Source: Anthonomus grandis grandis
Taxonomy: Eukaryota; Arthropoda; Insecta; Coleoptera; Curculionidae
Direction of reading: 5' to 3'
DNA: 64,000 nt
NCBI RefSeq assembly: GCF_022605725.1
Contig: NC_065552.1
Span: 18,928,785 to 18,992,784, forward strand
The number at the start of each line of letters is the position of its first letter. The first letter of the stretch is position 1. A program made the position numbers and the translations under genes. Below the pieces are notes generated by a model. That model did not search any database and was not told where the DNA came from. It saw only the letters and a program-made list of their open reading frames with translations. Below, piece after piece: positions 11,417 to 23,689 of the stretch.

Positions 11417-13028
11417 AATTTTTTTATTTTACAATATTTTTAATGCGGTTTTCACTAATAAAATGTATAAATTTTTTTCAACAGTTGATAAGTTTTTTTA
11501 ATTTTTCAAATTTTGATTTTTTATTTAAAAACAAAAAAGATAAATAAAAAAAGGTTTCCATACGTCTCTAGATACATCGATTTTAGAAACTTTATATCGA
11601 AAAACCATGTCAAAAAAATTAGTAATAAACCTTGAAAAATGGAAATACAAAATGCAGGCATTTTTCTACAATTTCTTGAACCGCCGATAAGTTTAGTATC
11701 ATTTGGCAGAAACGCACGGCCGGGCTAGCATGAATCAAATCAAGAAACGCGTGACGCTTGTTCGGCCCGATCTGCGCAAACGACGGTATCGGCTGAAGAG
11801 GCGGAAAGTTAAAAGTTTATTATTTTAAACGAAAAAGTAGGAAGCCAAAAAAAGGATCGGTTTAGGCCTAGAATGGCTGCAAATATGGAGTAAGAATGCC
11901 ACATTGGTTTAACTATTTATATATAAATAAAAATAAATTATTCATTTTGAAAAGAAAAAATTATAAAAAAGTTAAAGATTTTTTATTTTAAATGTTTACT
12001 GCCTGAAATCATAGATCCTATGCATATGGCTCTGTATAGGCATGTGTCTCTGAGACATGTTATTTTGTGTATTTCCTCTCTACATATCAATTTTCAAGTT
12101 ATAGTATGTTGAATTTGAAAGTGAGACACACATTTTTTTTAAATTAATTGAACTTTGGGGTTTAATATACTTCGTTTTGTTTTTTTTATAACATTTTTAT
12201 TATTGCGTTACTACACACTTGGCACACACACTGTTTAATTAATCTTTATTAATTCTAATTTTAGATAAATGTTGTGTTGTCTGTGTTTTTTTCTCATATA
12301 GTTGATTTTTGTTATAATTAATTTATTTTATGATTTAATATCTTTATTGTCTAATTTTAATTTATATAAGGCTGTACAATATAAATTAATTTTTAATATT
12401 AATGTAGTATTGTTGGTATTTATATTAAAGTACATTACTATTATAATGTATTTTGATTGCTGTGTTAGGCATATTTAAAAGTGAGACAAAATTATAAAAA
12501 AAATTATATTACATTCCTTCACTCATGTAGCCATGTTTAATCCGACTATATCAAAACGTTTGAAAACTCATTAAAGTTAGAATATAATGAACGAACCTTA
12601 AAATATGCAAAGCTAATTTTGTCACTGGATCCATTCATATTATCTTAATTCACCATGTGTCCGCTTCTAATGCTTAAAAGAAAATACTCTTACTAATAAT
12701 GGTAGTATAGGGAATTAATGTATTAAGTCTACTAATAAAAAATATGCACAGATAAACCTAAGAATTAACAATTCTATAATAATAAATTACAACATACATA
12801 TTTATTTAATAAAATGTATATCACACATATACCTATTTTATGCAATTCAAAAATAGTTACTTTTAAAAAACTATATTTAATAGAAAAAATAAATAAGTAT
12901 ATTACATAAGACCATCCGTTAATAAAATTTCTGATAGTTTATGACCAAATATTCATTGGCAAAAATTTCAAAACACCTTTGAACATATTAGTGCAAAATA
13001 AGAAAAGAAATCAGACAAGAATAAAGAC
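11417..13028. other. No gene seen
   Basis: Strongly AT-rich, with runs of A and T, apart from a short GC-richer island at 11700-11810 that has no recognised coding content. A near-palindrome CATGTGTCTCTGAGACATG lies at about 12041. This would be intron sequence of IPO11 if that gene continues to the left. Confidence 0.5.
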
Positions 13029-13760
13029 TTAACGCAATATTAATAAATACGGTGGTTGACAGCGTCGTTTAGTCAAATCTTCAGAAATTGCAACTGAAAT
13101 GAGTGCAGTCGATATTGAGGTTAGTTCGAATGAAGCGGGGAAAACAAAATCTTCACCATCCAGCAATTTTAGCTCACAAATACGTTCCATAACATCCATG
13201 CATTCAATTACGTTTTTATCACTTGCAACAGACCCACAGACTTTGTCCAATCAGAGAGCTTCTCAAGCTTAAGGTTCATCGAGTAAAAGTTATCTTTAAT
13301 TTGATTCCAACTGCTGAATAAAGCTACTACATATCCTCCAGATTAGCCTGTCCAATCTTCCTTCATCCAAGCCGCAACGTTGGTTACTATTGCTTCGAGT
13401 CCTACCTCTACTCATAGTGTGTAAGGTCTCTAATACTTCGTGGAACGTGGGATGTATTATTTAAAAATCGAAGTAATTTCCAAAGCTAGTCAATAATGCT
13501 ACTATACAAGAAACTCACTATAAATACACTCTGGACAGTAGAAAGTCTAATGTGCAAAATGGCATAAAAATACTGACAAATTTACAAATAAATGCAGAGC
13601 AAGAGAATACTAGCTACTCGCGAATATTTACCATAGCAAACTATGCGTCGTCATCTAATGCCAATCTATTTTTGATCTGAACTGCTTTAAATAGGCATTC
13701 CAAAATTTGCTCTATAAGCTCATGCTCAATTTTATAAATCAAAATTAGGTTTGATCTTTT
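13029..13760 (-). pseudogene. Unassigned broken coding stretch
   Basis: Successive minus-strand frames read like real protein but need repair: about 13640-13755 (EHELIEQILECLFKAVQIKN, then a stop), 13250-13470 (FHEVLETLHTMSR; VTNVAAWMKEDW, a stop, then ALFSSWNQIKDNFYSMNLKL and KLSDWTKSVGLLQV) and 13029-13250 (ECMDVMERICELKLLDGEDF to a stop at 13029). Amino-acid composition and frame length exceed what surrounding AT-rich DNA would give. I do not recognise the family, and it is not importin-11. It lies left of IPO11 exon 6 on the same strand, so it could be a mobile-element gene within an intron or a decayed host gene. Confidence 0.4.
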
Positions 13761-14045
13761 AGTACCTTGCCTAATGGAGAGTCAGATCAGTGCAGCCAAA
13801 ATACTTTATATACATATATATCTGTGAGAGTTCAATAATATTCGCATAACTATATATAGTTGTACTTGAAATTTATTTTTGACATTGTTGTTGCATGATA
13901 TCAAAAGTGAAACCCTTTAGTTAAAATGGGGCCTTTCTACAAAGACTTTGCACATGATTTTCTAATAGGCTCCTAAATAATTCATTACTTGCACCTCACT
14001 TTTTTTAATATTGTTTCAACAAATTGGTTAGTACGAAAAACTTAC

Positions 14046-17000
14046 CCTTATACTGTATTTCCAACTATCGCCACATTCCTCATTAGAAAATCCCTCAGGA
14101 TCCGCATCCCAGGCCTCCAATTCATCCTGGGTCAAAATAAAATAATGTCCCGCTAATTTTCGGAAAATATCCTGCACTACTTCCGGGGTAAAGAAGTTCT
14201 CTTTTATCTGGGAAGCTTTTTCTTTTTCCAGAGACTTTGGGAGTTTTGCATTTCTAAAAGTATTGTAGAATTACGTAGTAATTTGTAGTAAAGTAGAAGA
14301 AATAATAGAATTCCTACTACATTATACTCATATAAAAAATTAAATTTGCTTACCGGTACTCGGCACATAGTAAAATTTCCTTAATCAAATTAAAACACTG
14401 GATAACGAATCGTTCAAAAAGAAATGTTATTCCCTCATCGGTAAATAGGTAGTAGGTACATAATTCTAACGTGGGTTGAATTAAATCAATAAATGAATAT
14501 GGATGTGTATCGAGCATGGAAGTCAGTACCTTTGTTAAGTGAATTATATACTTTTCACACCTTTCAAGCTCTTGGGATCCTTTACTTTTCATTTCTTTAT
14601 CTAAAATTTAAACTAAATTAAAAAGAAAATAAATATTTAAGAAATAGTTGTTTTCAAGTCTAACTAGTAATAAATATGAATGCTTTAGGAGTCCTCAAGG
14701 CAGATAAACTGTGTACTTGTGATAAAAAATTTAAAATTAAACTTCGGGAACTTACAGCATAATAACATAGCCTTAGCCTTTGGAAAAATAAGCTGCAAAA
14801 ATTCCATACATTCTTTACTAGTTTGCGGTTTGAAAAAACCAAAAACTGATAATTTTCTTAATATTCTTAACGTTAACAGCGCTTCTTCCAAGTGCAATAG
14901 GACAATTTGAGAGTCCACACCTTGCATCACGTCATGTATAAAATGATCAGTCAAGATATTCCATAAGTTTAGAATATATGGATAAATTTGGTTTGTGAAG
15001 TCTTGGAAAAGCTTTTTGTCACCTAGAAATTATTGAATGTGCCTAACTTGGTCCAATTTAAAATTATCTACATTATAATAAAATAAATTCTAACCTGGTA
15101 ATCTTTTAGACGATATAGCCTTAACCACTTGATGTAAAGTGAGCAAGCCTCTATGTTGCACCACACTGTCAGTGCTTTCAACTGCTTGCAGTAATGTAGG
15201 AAATAAAGTGGGCCAATCTTTGGGACAGTCTATCCTTGCTACTTTTGATATTATCACTGCCCTCTGTAAGGCAATTTGAGTGATTGGCTCTGTGAAGTTT
15301 GCTAGAAGATTTTGTCTTATGTGTGACTTTTCTTCCTCTGAAATTCCACTGCAAATATTGTTGTTAGTTAGATCAACGCTTAGAATATGATGAATAATTT
15401 ATTAATGATGTTTACTTACTTGGGTGCATTTTTTCTCCAGTATCTGTCAATACCATTTTTCATGTATAACACTGCAATCCATCTTACGTTTATGTGTAAT
15501 GTGTGATTTGAAATTACGTCCTAAAAAATAAAATATTGCATTTAAAATGTGTGTATGGAAGTTATTAATTATTACCATCAGTACCAAGTACCAAATGATA
15601 TGAATTTAAATGAGAATTATGAATTTATGTAAATCATCAAAACATACAAAAAGTAATACAATTTTATTTTCTTTGCTGTTGATCTGAAACTATTTAAAGA
15701 TCTTGTCTCCTTAAAGCGACATTAACACAATAATTTCCCTGTTATCACCAATTACATGTCACTTAATATTGATAAGGGTTGTTTTATGAGATTTAGTAAT
15801 CAATCAATTATATTATTATTGAACACATTCAATTGGTAGATGATGTGGATGTTTAGGTGGACCTCAATATTAAATTAAAATTCATATATTTATGTTAGTA
15901 TACAACAAAGTATTCACACAAGGCAAATATACATAGAAAAATTAAATTTATAAATTTAGTCAATTGCATATATTGTCGGGTTGCTGCAAAAACCAGATAA
16001 GTCACATTTTACAGATTTTGAGTTATAAGCATTTTAATATTAAACCGAATTTTAAAAATATATTTCTCAAAATTAATATTATTTTATTTGATATAACGGT
16101 AAATCTAGACCTAATTATTATTATTTGCAAATTAAAAATAAAATAAAGTGTTTTGTGATTCCTTTTTTATAATCAAAAATCTATATTTATCTTATTTTAG
16201 CTGTCAGGTTTTTTGTCAGTTATCTTGAGACTCATCTTCAGTTTATTCATCTTCCAGGTCGCTATCTTTAACTGCTGGTTCTGGAAGTAAATCTTTTGCA
16301 TCTTTTGAGGTAGTTAATGATTTATAATAATAAAGTTATGAAATTCTTCTGGAACTACATGACTTTTATAAGGTTTTAGCAAGTCTGTTTTTTTTAGAGG
16401 TTGTAATTGGTCTAAGGTTTACTGTATGCTTTTAAAAACTTGAACTTATCTAAACTTACTGGCTTGCCTTTACCTAAAACATTTATATCTTTGTAATCGA
16501 AAGTATAGTCATATTAATGAATCCACATTTTACAGTTTGAGTATTTAAAGCACTGTACTTTTAGCCAGTTGACTTTATCGCGAAGTGTGCTCCTAACTTT
16601 ATTTTTATATTCAATTACACTATAAGGCTTTTTATTTGATCTTGATGTTCTAGCCATGCGAAAGATGATATCATCCAGTCAGAGTATAAACCGAAACATG
16701 CCTTTTGGCTTTTTCAATTAAGCTATGCATGCTGTCTACCTCCATATAACTATGGACGCTTTCTAAAACCTTTTGTTCTATGATTTGCACATTGGAATTT
16801 ACTTGAACTAAAAGCAATAGAGCACTGATGTTTTTGTTGCGGTTTTGACCTCTACAAGTATCTAAAAGAGATATTTCAGGCAGCTTCTCAATATATTTAG
16901 ATAAACAGATGCTGAAATCCAAACTGCCTCTTTTCACATTAACTTCAGACCAAAGGTAACAAAACGCATTATTCGGTGGTGCCATTTCATAGATTTTTAA

Positions 17001-19554
17001 ATAACATGGGCGTAGTTGTAATAGGGTTTACGTCACTGCTAGAAATCTGAAGAACACCCTGTAAATCAAACGTGCAACATAAAAATGTATTGTCGTTTAA
17101 TGCTCTTTCTTTATCCCTAATTTTAGCGGAATTGCAATCTTCGTTTCTTAACATGTGAGCCTGATAATTATTTTCCAGTTCTTTTTTCTTCAGATCCTTA
17201 GAACTTTTATACTGTATACAAATTTGACATTAGTGCATAAGACGAGTAGTTATAGTTTTTACAAAATATCCTTCTACAAGTTATAAGTAAAACAGACACC
17301 AAATCATCCTTTTCACATAATTGCTTATAAAGAGAAGGCATTTTTGCGTAATTAAAAATACCAAATATTGGCGTTTTTTAGACCTCATCTCATGTGTAAT
17401 GTGATTCCATAGCAGGAATAGATTCAATATGAGCATTAACTTTCTTATAATCGTCAGATTTAATTTTACCACTTGGTCCCTCTCCTTGGTTCTTAAATAC
17501 ATGCTCTATGACCTTTTTGGTGACCTCTTTCCGCGGTGTTTTCTTGATTGTGCATTTTGTCCTGCCTTTTGGGTATTTTACTTATCGCATTAATTAAAAG
17601 CAAGTTTTTTTCTTTTGTTAAAATCACAGCTCCAATAGTTTCTATATATTAGTAATCTATTTTCTAAGGAAATCTTTTCTGTACACTTAAAACTGCATTT
17701 TAAGCAATAATTTTTTTTTTTTTTACTATATGGGAGTTTCCGTTTCCTATCGGGCTAGCGCAACCAGGTGCGCTAATTATGCGAGACCTGTATTCCGTTT
17801 CCTAAGAGCTTTATGCACCTCATACATTTATTTATTAAGCATGGCACTGCATATAAAATAAATAAATAAATAAATAAAAACCACTTTTATTAACCTTTAT
17901 AAGTTACAAAAAAAATAAGATACTTAAGTAAGTACAATGGAAACAAAGAAAAACTTTGTGTAAACTTAAAGGGTGAAGTCTAGCAAGCTGCTATTCTAAC
18001 TCAACCCAAAGTCAAAGTCAAAGTCAAAAATAGCTTTATTGTTACATAACATCATCTGTTGTTAACAAAGCATTATATAAAACCTTAAAGATAGTTGACA
18101 ACATAATCTTTTACAAAAATATAAAAATTTTAACAATTCTTACATACATAGAATATAGAACACACCCAAAGAAAGGGTAGTAAGAATTCACATTACTCTG
18201 CGCAAAACTCTTCACTGTTAAAAAATTGTATTTAAAAACTCATCTAGAGAATAAAATGCTTTAGCAAGCAAAAGTTTCTTTATATTTTTCCTAAAACGTT
18301 TTTCACAATTTATTAGCCTTATATAAAGGGGTAGGTGGTTAAAAAGCCTTCTGCCCCCGTACACAGAAGAGGACTTAATCTGCTCACTTTTTGGGATAGG
18401 CAGAGGTAAAGAGAAGGTTATTCGGAGATTGTAACCTGAGGAGGGGGGGCCAAGCTGATGGCGATATTTTTTGTGGATAAGACAGTCTCTAAAATAAAAA
18501 GGCATGGCAATGTCAGGACAGAGTGTTTTAAAAAAAAAAAAGGTTCACCTAAGATAAAATATCTGAATACTGAAATATGCTCTATTCTTGACATATGTTG
18601 TATAACTATTTTTCAACAAAACAAAAATAATACCCTGTCGGTTCATGAGTGACCCATGTTGGCAACAGACAATCTGAGAGATGCATATGTTTTTTGTATT
18701 TGCTTATACAATGAACTTATATGAGTATGCTTTTTTAAATGTATATATAAACCAATAATACTAATATTTAAAATAATAAAAATCATAACTTTAATTATAC
18801 AACATGCAAAATTTTACAAATCATTTTATTAATTAGGACTGAAAAATATATTAATGTTATTTAATTTAGTATAGGAGGTAAATATTTTATATAAAGTAAT
18901 AACAGTAAAGGAAAATCATACAAAATAATAAAAAATTAACAATATGAAAAATACTTATTATATTTGCAGTTAGTGAGTAGTGCCATGACTTTTAGCATTT
19001 GGAGTGTTGTGAAAAATATTTCCGGTCAGTGATCTCTTCTTGACATTAAAAAGATAGATAAAAAAAATTATAAAATTAATAAATAGTAAAAAAAAACTGT
19101 TTAAAGCAATGCTAAAAGGTACATTTACCACATAGAGAACGGAATTACAGGTCTAAATCCATTTTCCTACACAATTAGCACACTTGGTTGTGCTGGCCCT
19201 ATAGGAAACAGAAAAATGCATCTGAACGTAATTTTGATCAGAACTATATAAAATATTTCCTAATTCACAAAAAGTGAGTTCTTGATCCGAATTTAGCTTG
19301 AAAGACAGTAGAGTATCATCCAAATCTCCATCGTTAGTTCGTAATTCTCCACCGTATTTTTTTTATAAATAAAAGTACCTTCCTGAAAGAAAAATTAGTG
19401 TACTTACATAGAGGGCACTATAAAATCCAGGCTGAGTTTCCCATTCTTGGAGTGTAAGCTCTGCAGGCTTCAAAATATGTGGATCTTGACTGGAGGCCCG
19501 CTGTAGCACGTCCAGAACTGAATCACGTGTAGTAGTAGTACTAGCTGAATTCAT
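14046..19554 (-). CDS. IPO11: Importin-11 (IPO11), first six exons, partial
   Basis: Importin-beta family nuclear transport receptor; the vertebrate protein carries cargo such as the E2 enzyme UBE2E3 into the nucleus with Ran. Exons on the minus strand: 19408-19554 (ATG at 19554; DPHILKPAELTLQEWETQPG), 15420-15520 (NVRWIAVLYMKNGIDRYW, importin-beta N-terminal domain), 15095-15348, 14756-15022, 14354-14600 and 14046-14253. All five joins have GT/AG borders and keep frame (phases 0,2,1,1,2), giving about 408 codons without a stop and colinear with about the first 410 of some 975 residues in the animal protein. The last exon ends ...DSWKYSIR before GTAAG. The exon expected next (CTEVLF-like) is not found in the remaining 14 kb, so intron 6 is very long or the copy is truncated. 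Intron 1 is 3.9 kb and TE-laden; the others are 72-146 bp, except intron 6. Confidence 0.9.
16230..17560 (-). pseudogene. Transposase-like pseudogene in IPO11 intron 1
   Basis: Decayed copy of an insect-abundant family of transposase-like proteins marked by a D(T/N)C.GQN(R/K)N box. Colinear blocks leftwards: VNAHIESIPAMESHY near 17400, IFGIFNYAKMPSLYKQLCEK near 17310, KKKELENNYQAHMLRNEDCN near 17150, FLCCTFDLQGVLQ near 17060, the intact frame 16671-16985 with LLDTCRGQNRNKNISALLLL and SYMEVDSMHSLIEKAKRH, then VNWLKVQCFKYSNCKMW near 16560, GKGKPVSLDKFKFLKAYSKP near 16450 and a C-terminus near 16235. Stops and frameshifts separate the blocks. Recognition is from memory of the family's motif order; I cannot name its superfamily with confidence. 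It is transcribed in the IPO11 sense direction but is intronic. Confidence 0.65.
17737..19213. repeat. Inverted-repeat pair flanking a CR1-like fragment
   Basis: About 75 bp at 17737-17811 (TTTCCGTTTCCTATCGGGCT then AGCGCAACCAGGTGCGCTAA) recurs inverted at 19138-19213 with about 75% identity by eye. Both copies keep an open frame reading SVSYRAS-T-CAN: plus strand on the left, and on the right the end of a 66-codon minus-strand frame at 19153-19363 (ELRTNDGDLDDTLLSFKLNS, closing with CANCVGKWI). The pair could be termini of a non-autonomous element of about 1.5 kb containing the LINE fragment at 18003-18580, or two unrelated insertions of one repeat. Both lie in IPO11 intron 1. Confidence 0.5.
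18003..18580 (-). mobile_element. CR1-like LINE 3' fragment with GTCAAA tail
   Basis: The minus-strand frame 18218-18505 (FRDCLIHKKYRHQLGPP..., ending SVYGGRRLFNHLPLYIRLI and LLLAKAFYSLDEF) is the C-terminus of a CR1/Jockey-group ORF2. The 3' UTR follows to ATAAAGC and a (TTTGAC)n tail, read on plus as GTCAAA repeats at 18008-18031. It is a 5'-truncated copy, as expected from target-primed reverse transcription. The same 3' region occurs at 53862-57425, where two transposons interrupt it, so this copy serves as their empty-site reference. Confidence 0.8.
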
Positions 19555-20028
19555 TTTTAATTATTATAAGAGAAAACATAAATTTCCTTTCTAACAGTAG
19601 ATAAACAATATGATGTAAAACTCTAGACAAATGGATTAACAAGCACGTAGGCAAAGAAAAGTTAAATTTTTATTAAACCATTGAACGCTATTTAGGGTAT
19701 TTATAATTAATATAAACAAGTTTTTTGATGTAGGGTTATAGATATAATTTATAATAATTTCTCCATTTGTTTTGTTTTTATCACTTTACGATTTACGGTT
19801 ACGTCAAACTCCTGTCAATGTGCTTGTATGAATACGTGACTAAAGCACAGTCCATAAGGTTGGGAAATGCCGATTATATTTCTTTCTATTGGTTGATTTT
19901 AAATTTGTAAAATAGCGGTAATACTGCTTCAATATTTTCAACAGAAAACAAAATCAAAATTATACATATTTATGAATTGCATTAATAGTACCTTAAAGAT
20001 TTACAAAGATATATAACTCAATCAGTTT
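19555..20028. other. Upstream region of IPO11; no gene seen
   Basis: Interval between the IPO11 start codon and the RTE-type LINE. It should contain the 5' UTR and promoter of IPO11, but I see no convincing TATA box or initiator. An ATTGG (CCAAT-box core in the plus orientation) lies at about 19898. AT-rich. Confidence 0.4.
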
Positions 20029-20973
20029 AACAAAGCTCCAGGAAAAGACAACATAAACATAAATAGCTGCATAGACTCATTACTCTAATGTAGAGAAAAT
20101 ACCAGAAGAGTGGGGGGAAGAATGAATGTCTGACCATTTCTATCCATAAAAAGGGAGGCAGAACAAAACGCAGTAACTACAGAGGGATATCCTTAATCAA
20201 CACGTCTTATGACATCCTTGCAAACATACTGTTGTAATGCCTTAAACCTTAAACCCATCGTATAGTCGGGCCTGGGAGACCAGCATTCGATTAGTAGTAG
20301 TAAGGGTTAAGTTATGGCCCGCAATGGTAGAGCTAGGAATTTCCAAAAGCTAATCAAATTAACAAGTATACCGTTGACACTTCAACGGCTCCAGAAAGAG
20401 TGAAAGTGGGTGAGATAATATTGGATGTGTTTGAGGTGTCGGAGAGCCTAAAGCAAGGTGAATCTCTCTCCGCGATATTGTTCAATATTGCCTTGGAAAA
20501 AGCTTAGAGAGCGGCGGAATTGACCACGGAGATTTTGGTTTTCATGATCCAAGAGTTCTTCTGGCTTTCTCCCATGACATTGACGTGCTTCAAAATATCG
20601 TAATAACGGTAAAGGAGTTATTCAATAAAGTTGAAACACAGGCGGAAGTAATGGATCTTAAAATTAACGAAATACATATATGTTGGTAAAAGAACGTGAA
20701 GAGATAGGATAGGGCAATATGTTACAATGGGAGAGTAAACTTTCGAGAGATTAACAAGTTTTAGGTACCTAGGGGTCACAATTAACGAAAAAAGCAGTAT
20801 ATTCGACGAAGTCATGCATACTCTAAAAGTAGTTAACAGCAAAAATCTCGAAAATCAAAATTTAAAATATATAAAACAGTCATATGTGGTCATGTATGAT
20901 ATGAGAGTCGTCAAACGAGGGCAAGCAAAAGTCTTTCGAATGAAAAGTTCTGCGCAAGATCTTTGGACCGTGC
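20029..20973 (+). pseudogene. RTE-type LINE, 5' part of split copy (RT)
   Basis: Reverse transcriptase of an RTE-like non-LTR element, 5'-truncated at NKAPGKDNI near 20029. Next come KRSNYRGISLINTSYDILAN near 20165-20225, a relic of the GFRPGRST block near 20270, LKQGE.LSAILFNIALEKA near 20450-20505, and the catalytic box as LLAF(S)HDIDVL near 20560-20590 (canonical ADDID). A YLGVTINEKSSIFDEV segment follows near 20767-20812. The frame runs to 20973, where the BEL/Pao LTR begins; it resumes at 27078. Multiple stops make it inactive. Confidence 0.75.
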
Positions 20974-21282
20974 TGTTAAAAATCATAAAAAACAAACTGA
21001 ATAATATAATATCTATGCGTAAACTCTCCAATACAAAATTTCTGAGAACGCCTAATATAGTAAGAAAGCGATCCGGGAACTATTTTGCAAACCCAGTAGT
21101 ATGAATTATGATGATTGCAGCGCGAAATTATGTTAGTCGGCTAATTTTGATTTCGGGATGCACATCGTTCTATCAACTTTTGTTATTTTCTTTGTCGCGT
21201 AATATTATCCTGTAATATATCGTATTTTCTTCAGTTTAAATTTGTTTACGAATCAGCCCGGAGTTTTATTTGTTATTTTATA
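20974..21282 (+). repeat. 5' LTR of BEL/Pao element
   Basis: Begins TGTTAAAAATC and matches 26759-27077 along its whole length (shared landmarks CGTAAACTCTCCAATACAAA, CAAACCCAGTAGTATGA and AATCAGCCCGGAGTTTTATT), with scattered mismatches and small indels. Followed at 21287-21304 by TGGTGCCGAAACCCGGGA, the primer-binding site. Flanked on the left by CGTGC (20969-20973), which matches CATGC after the 3' LTR at four of five bases. Confidence 0.85.
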
Positions 21283-21399
21283 TTTTTGGTGCCGAAACCC
21301 GGGAAATTTGTGGTTTGACTGGATATTTAATGAGTTTTTTGTAAAAAAAAAACTGAACGAGCTTTTTGAACATTTAACGGCATGACATAAAGTGAAATA

Positions 21400-23680
21400 A
21401 AAATGGATCTCGGACTTCGTAAACCGTATCGGGCTAGTTTAATAAGCGTTCAAACACTGCGAAAGCTATGCTAGCTTCGGAAGACTTGTTAAACCTTAGT
21501 GATGTAACGGTTTTAATTGAACGAATTGAGGCACTTTACAGGAATTTGAATAGTGTAAACTCAAGACTTGGCTATACATAGTGTGGCAGGTTTGGAATAT
21601 CGCCTAAAATTGCAAAACGGGGTGCTGTCCGAGCCTGCTACAGATTTCCAAGGACCAATGAAACAGGAAAATCGTACATTGACTGTGGACGGTAACGCTA
21701 AAAATATAGGATTGCTCTCGGTAAGGTTGTCTATATTAGAGTTACCAATTTTTAACGGTGATATTGCTATCTGGCTTGCATTTTAGAAACAGTTTAAAAT
21801 CACGGTGCATAATAATAATAAATAGTATAAACGATACAACGAAATTGGCATATTTAAAAAGTTATCTTTCTGGAAAAGCGATGGTGACCATTTCGGGTCT
21901 AACTTTAAGCCAAAATTCTTATAAAGACGCTATCGATCTTTTAATTGAAGAATATTCTAATTCTGGGCTGGTATTTTAAAATCACGACTCGATCTCGATA
22001 CGATCACGACTTCGAATTCGATCGCGACTCAGTCGTGAGGACAAGGGTGATTCTAAATTTCAATCGTCGGCTAAACTCGTTTTATTTGATTTGATTTAGG
22101 TTTCTTGGTATATATTTGTTATTTTCCCTTATATTTGACAAATGGAAACGTCACAAGGAAAAATTGTCTTTTCTATTGATAAACACTAAGAATTTTTATT
22201 TATTTTGTTAATTTTTTTGGCCTTCGTATGTTTTTATTTAAATATATGCCCATATTATTTCTTTAAAATAAAAAAAAATCGTTTTAAACCACCGCTACCC
22301 ATAGGAAAATAATTGAATTCATGGAAAATCATAAAAACTTGTTGTGTTCATCCACTTTTGATTTTAATATGGCAACATGGGGCAATCAATAGGACCTATA
22401 ACACCAGAGAAATTTGATCTCTCTATTAATGTTAATTTATTAATTTATCTTTCATCTCTTATATTTGAAAAATGAATGAATTGGTCTGCAAGGTGATTGT
22501 CAATAATTTCAGTAATTTTATGGATCCAACGACTTGTAGTAGTTTTGCTAATTCCAAATTTAAATTCTTGTCGAATGCTTCTTTGGTAACAATCTGTGGC
22601 ATAAAATCTTAACATACTAAAACTGCCCATTCAATGGTAACTCTACTTCCTCTACCTCTATTATTAACAGAAGGTTGTGGAAAATAGGGTCGAATTAAAT
22701 CTGTTAGTTGTTGTGTTTAAAAAAGCTTCTTGATATACTAATGAAAACCTGGTATGACTATTGGTAAACAATAAATGAAACAAATATGTTTAAAAAAGGA
22801 TGCTGTAACATTATGAACGTATTAAAAACGGAAGAAGAACGATATACCCAATCCTGTCGTCGACAAATCGTTAAAAACTAGGCAATCCGCAAGACACTCA
22901 CGACTGAAAATTTTATTTAAAATCAGTCATATCGAGTAATCGTGTCGAATCGTGATTTTAGAATCCCAGCCCTGAATGTATTATAGATTCTTATATACAA
23001 AAACTTCCTTTGATTTGGCAGTTAAACATGATCGAGGCATTTTTGGTTTACGAAAAATGTATAATTCGGTCGCGACTTCAGTGCGATCTCTTAAGACTAT
23101 CTTCGGAACAGTACGGACTGCTTGTAGTCAATAATTTTTAAAGCTTTGCCTTAAAATATGCGAATCGCGTTTAATAAATAAAAATATTCGGTTAATCACA
23201 ATGATTTGAATAGTATTGTATCGAATGGCGGGTTAGATAGTAACGAGGACTTTTCAACGCAGATTGTGTTTAGATATTGATGTTCTTAAAAATCGAGTTA
23301 GACTCTATCAAACAGGATCGGTGCAGTTCAAGTAGTGATTTTTAACCTAGAGACAAATTTAATAAAGATAAGCATTTTGTTAAGAAATATGATAAGCGTT
23401 ACGATAATTCTTTTACAACTGCAAGTTTATTATCGTTTGATAAAAATGGTTGTTTGTTTTGTAAGGTATATAATCATCAGTCAGCTGAAGGTCTTAGTTC
23501 TATGAATATTTCTCAATGAATGAATTTGTTAAAACAAAATGGTTGTTGTTTTAGGTGTACAACAACCATTAGGTGTGTTTAAGTTTAATCATACTTTGTT
23601 AAAATTGTCGTGTAAATATTTTTTGTAAAAAATGTAAACGAAAGCATGCTACATCGATGTGCGACCCCCTAGTTTGCGTT
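21400..23680 (+). pseudogene. BEL/Pao gag, degenerate and interrupted
   Basis: Capsid region. ATG at 21403 opens MDLGLRKPYRASLISV before stops; the conserved gag core reads LELPIFNGDIAIWLAF at 21735-21784, then IINSINDTTKLAYLKSYLSG and SGLTLSQNSYKDAIDLLIEE to 21963. A Harbinger-like element splits it at 21965-22972; gag resumes with DSYIQKLPLIWQLNM near 22988. Zinc-knuckle-like CLFCKVYNHQSAEG and GCCFRC near 23450-23560 precede KHATSMCD at about 23645. Frames change at least four times. Confidence 0.75.
21965..22972 (-). mobile_element. PIF/Harbinger-like non-autonomous element
   Basis: Inverted termini GGGCTGGTATTTTAAAATCA (21965) and its near-complement ending CCAGCCC (22972), with CG-rich subterminal repeats (CGACTCG, GATCACGACT). 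A 61-codon minus-strand frame at 22445-22630 (LRFYATDCYQRSIRQEFKFG and ISKTTTSRWIHKITEII) is the helix-turn-helix part of a Harbinger transposase; the DDE core is gone. The target duplication is unclear: flanks read ATTCT and TGAAT, so TIRs may extend four bases further. It lies inside BEL gag. Confidence 0.75.
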
Positions 23681-23689
23681 CAAGCGAGC

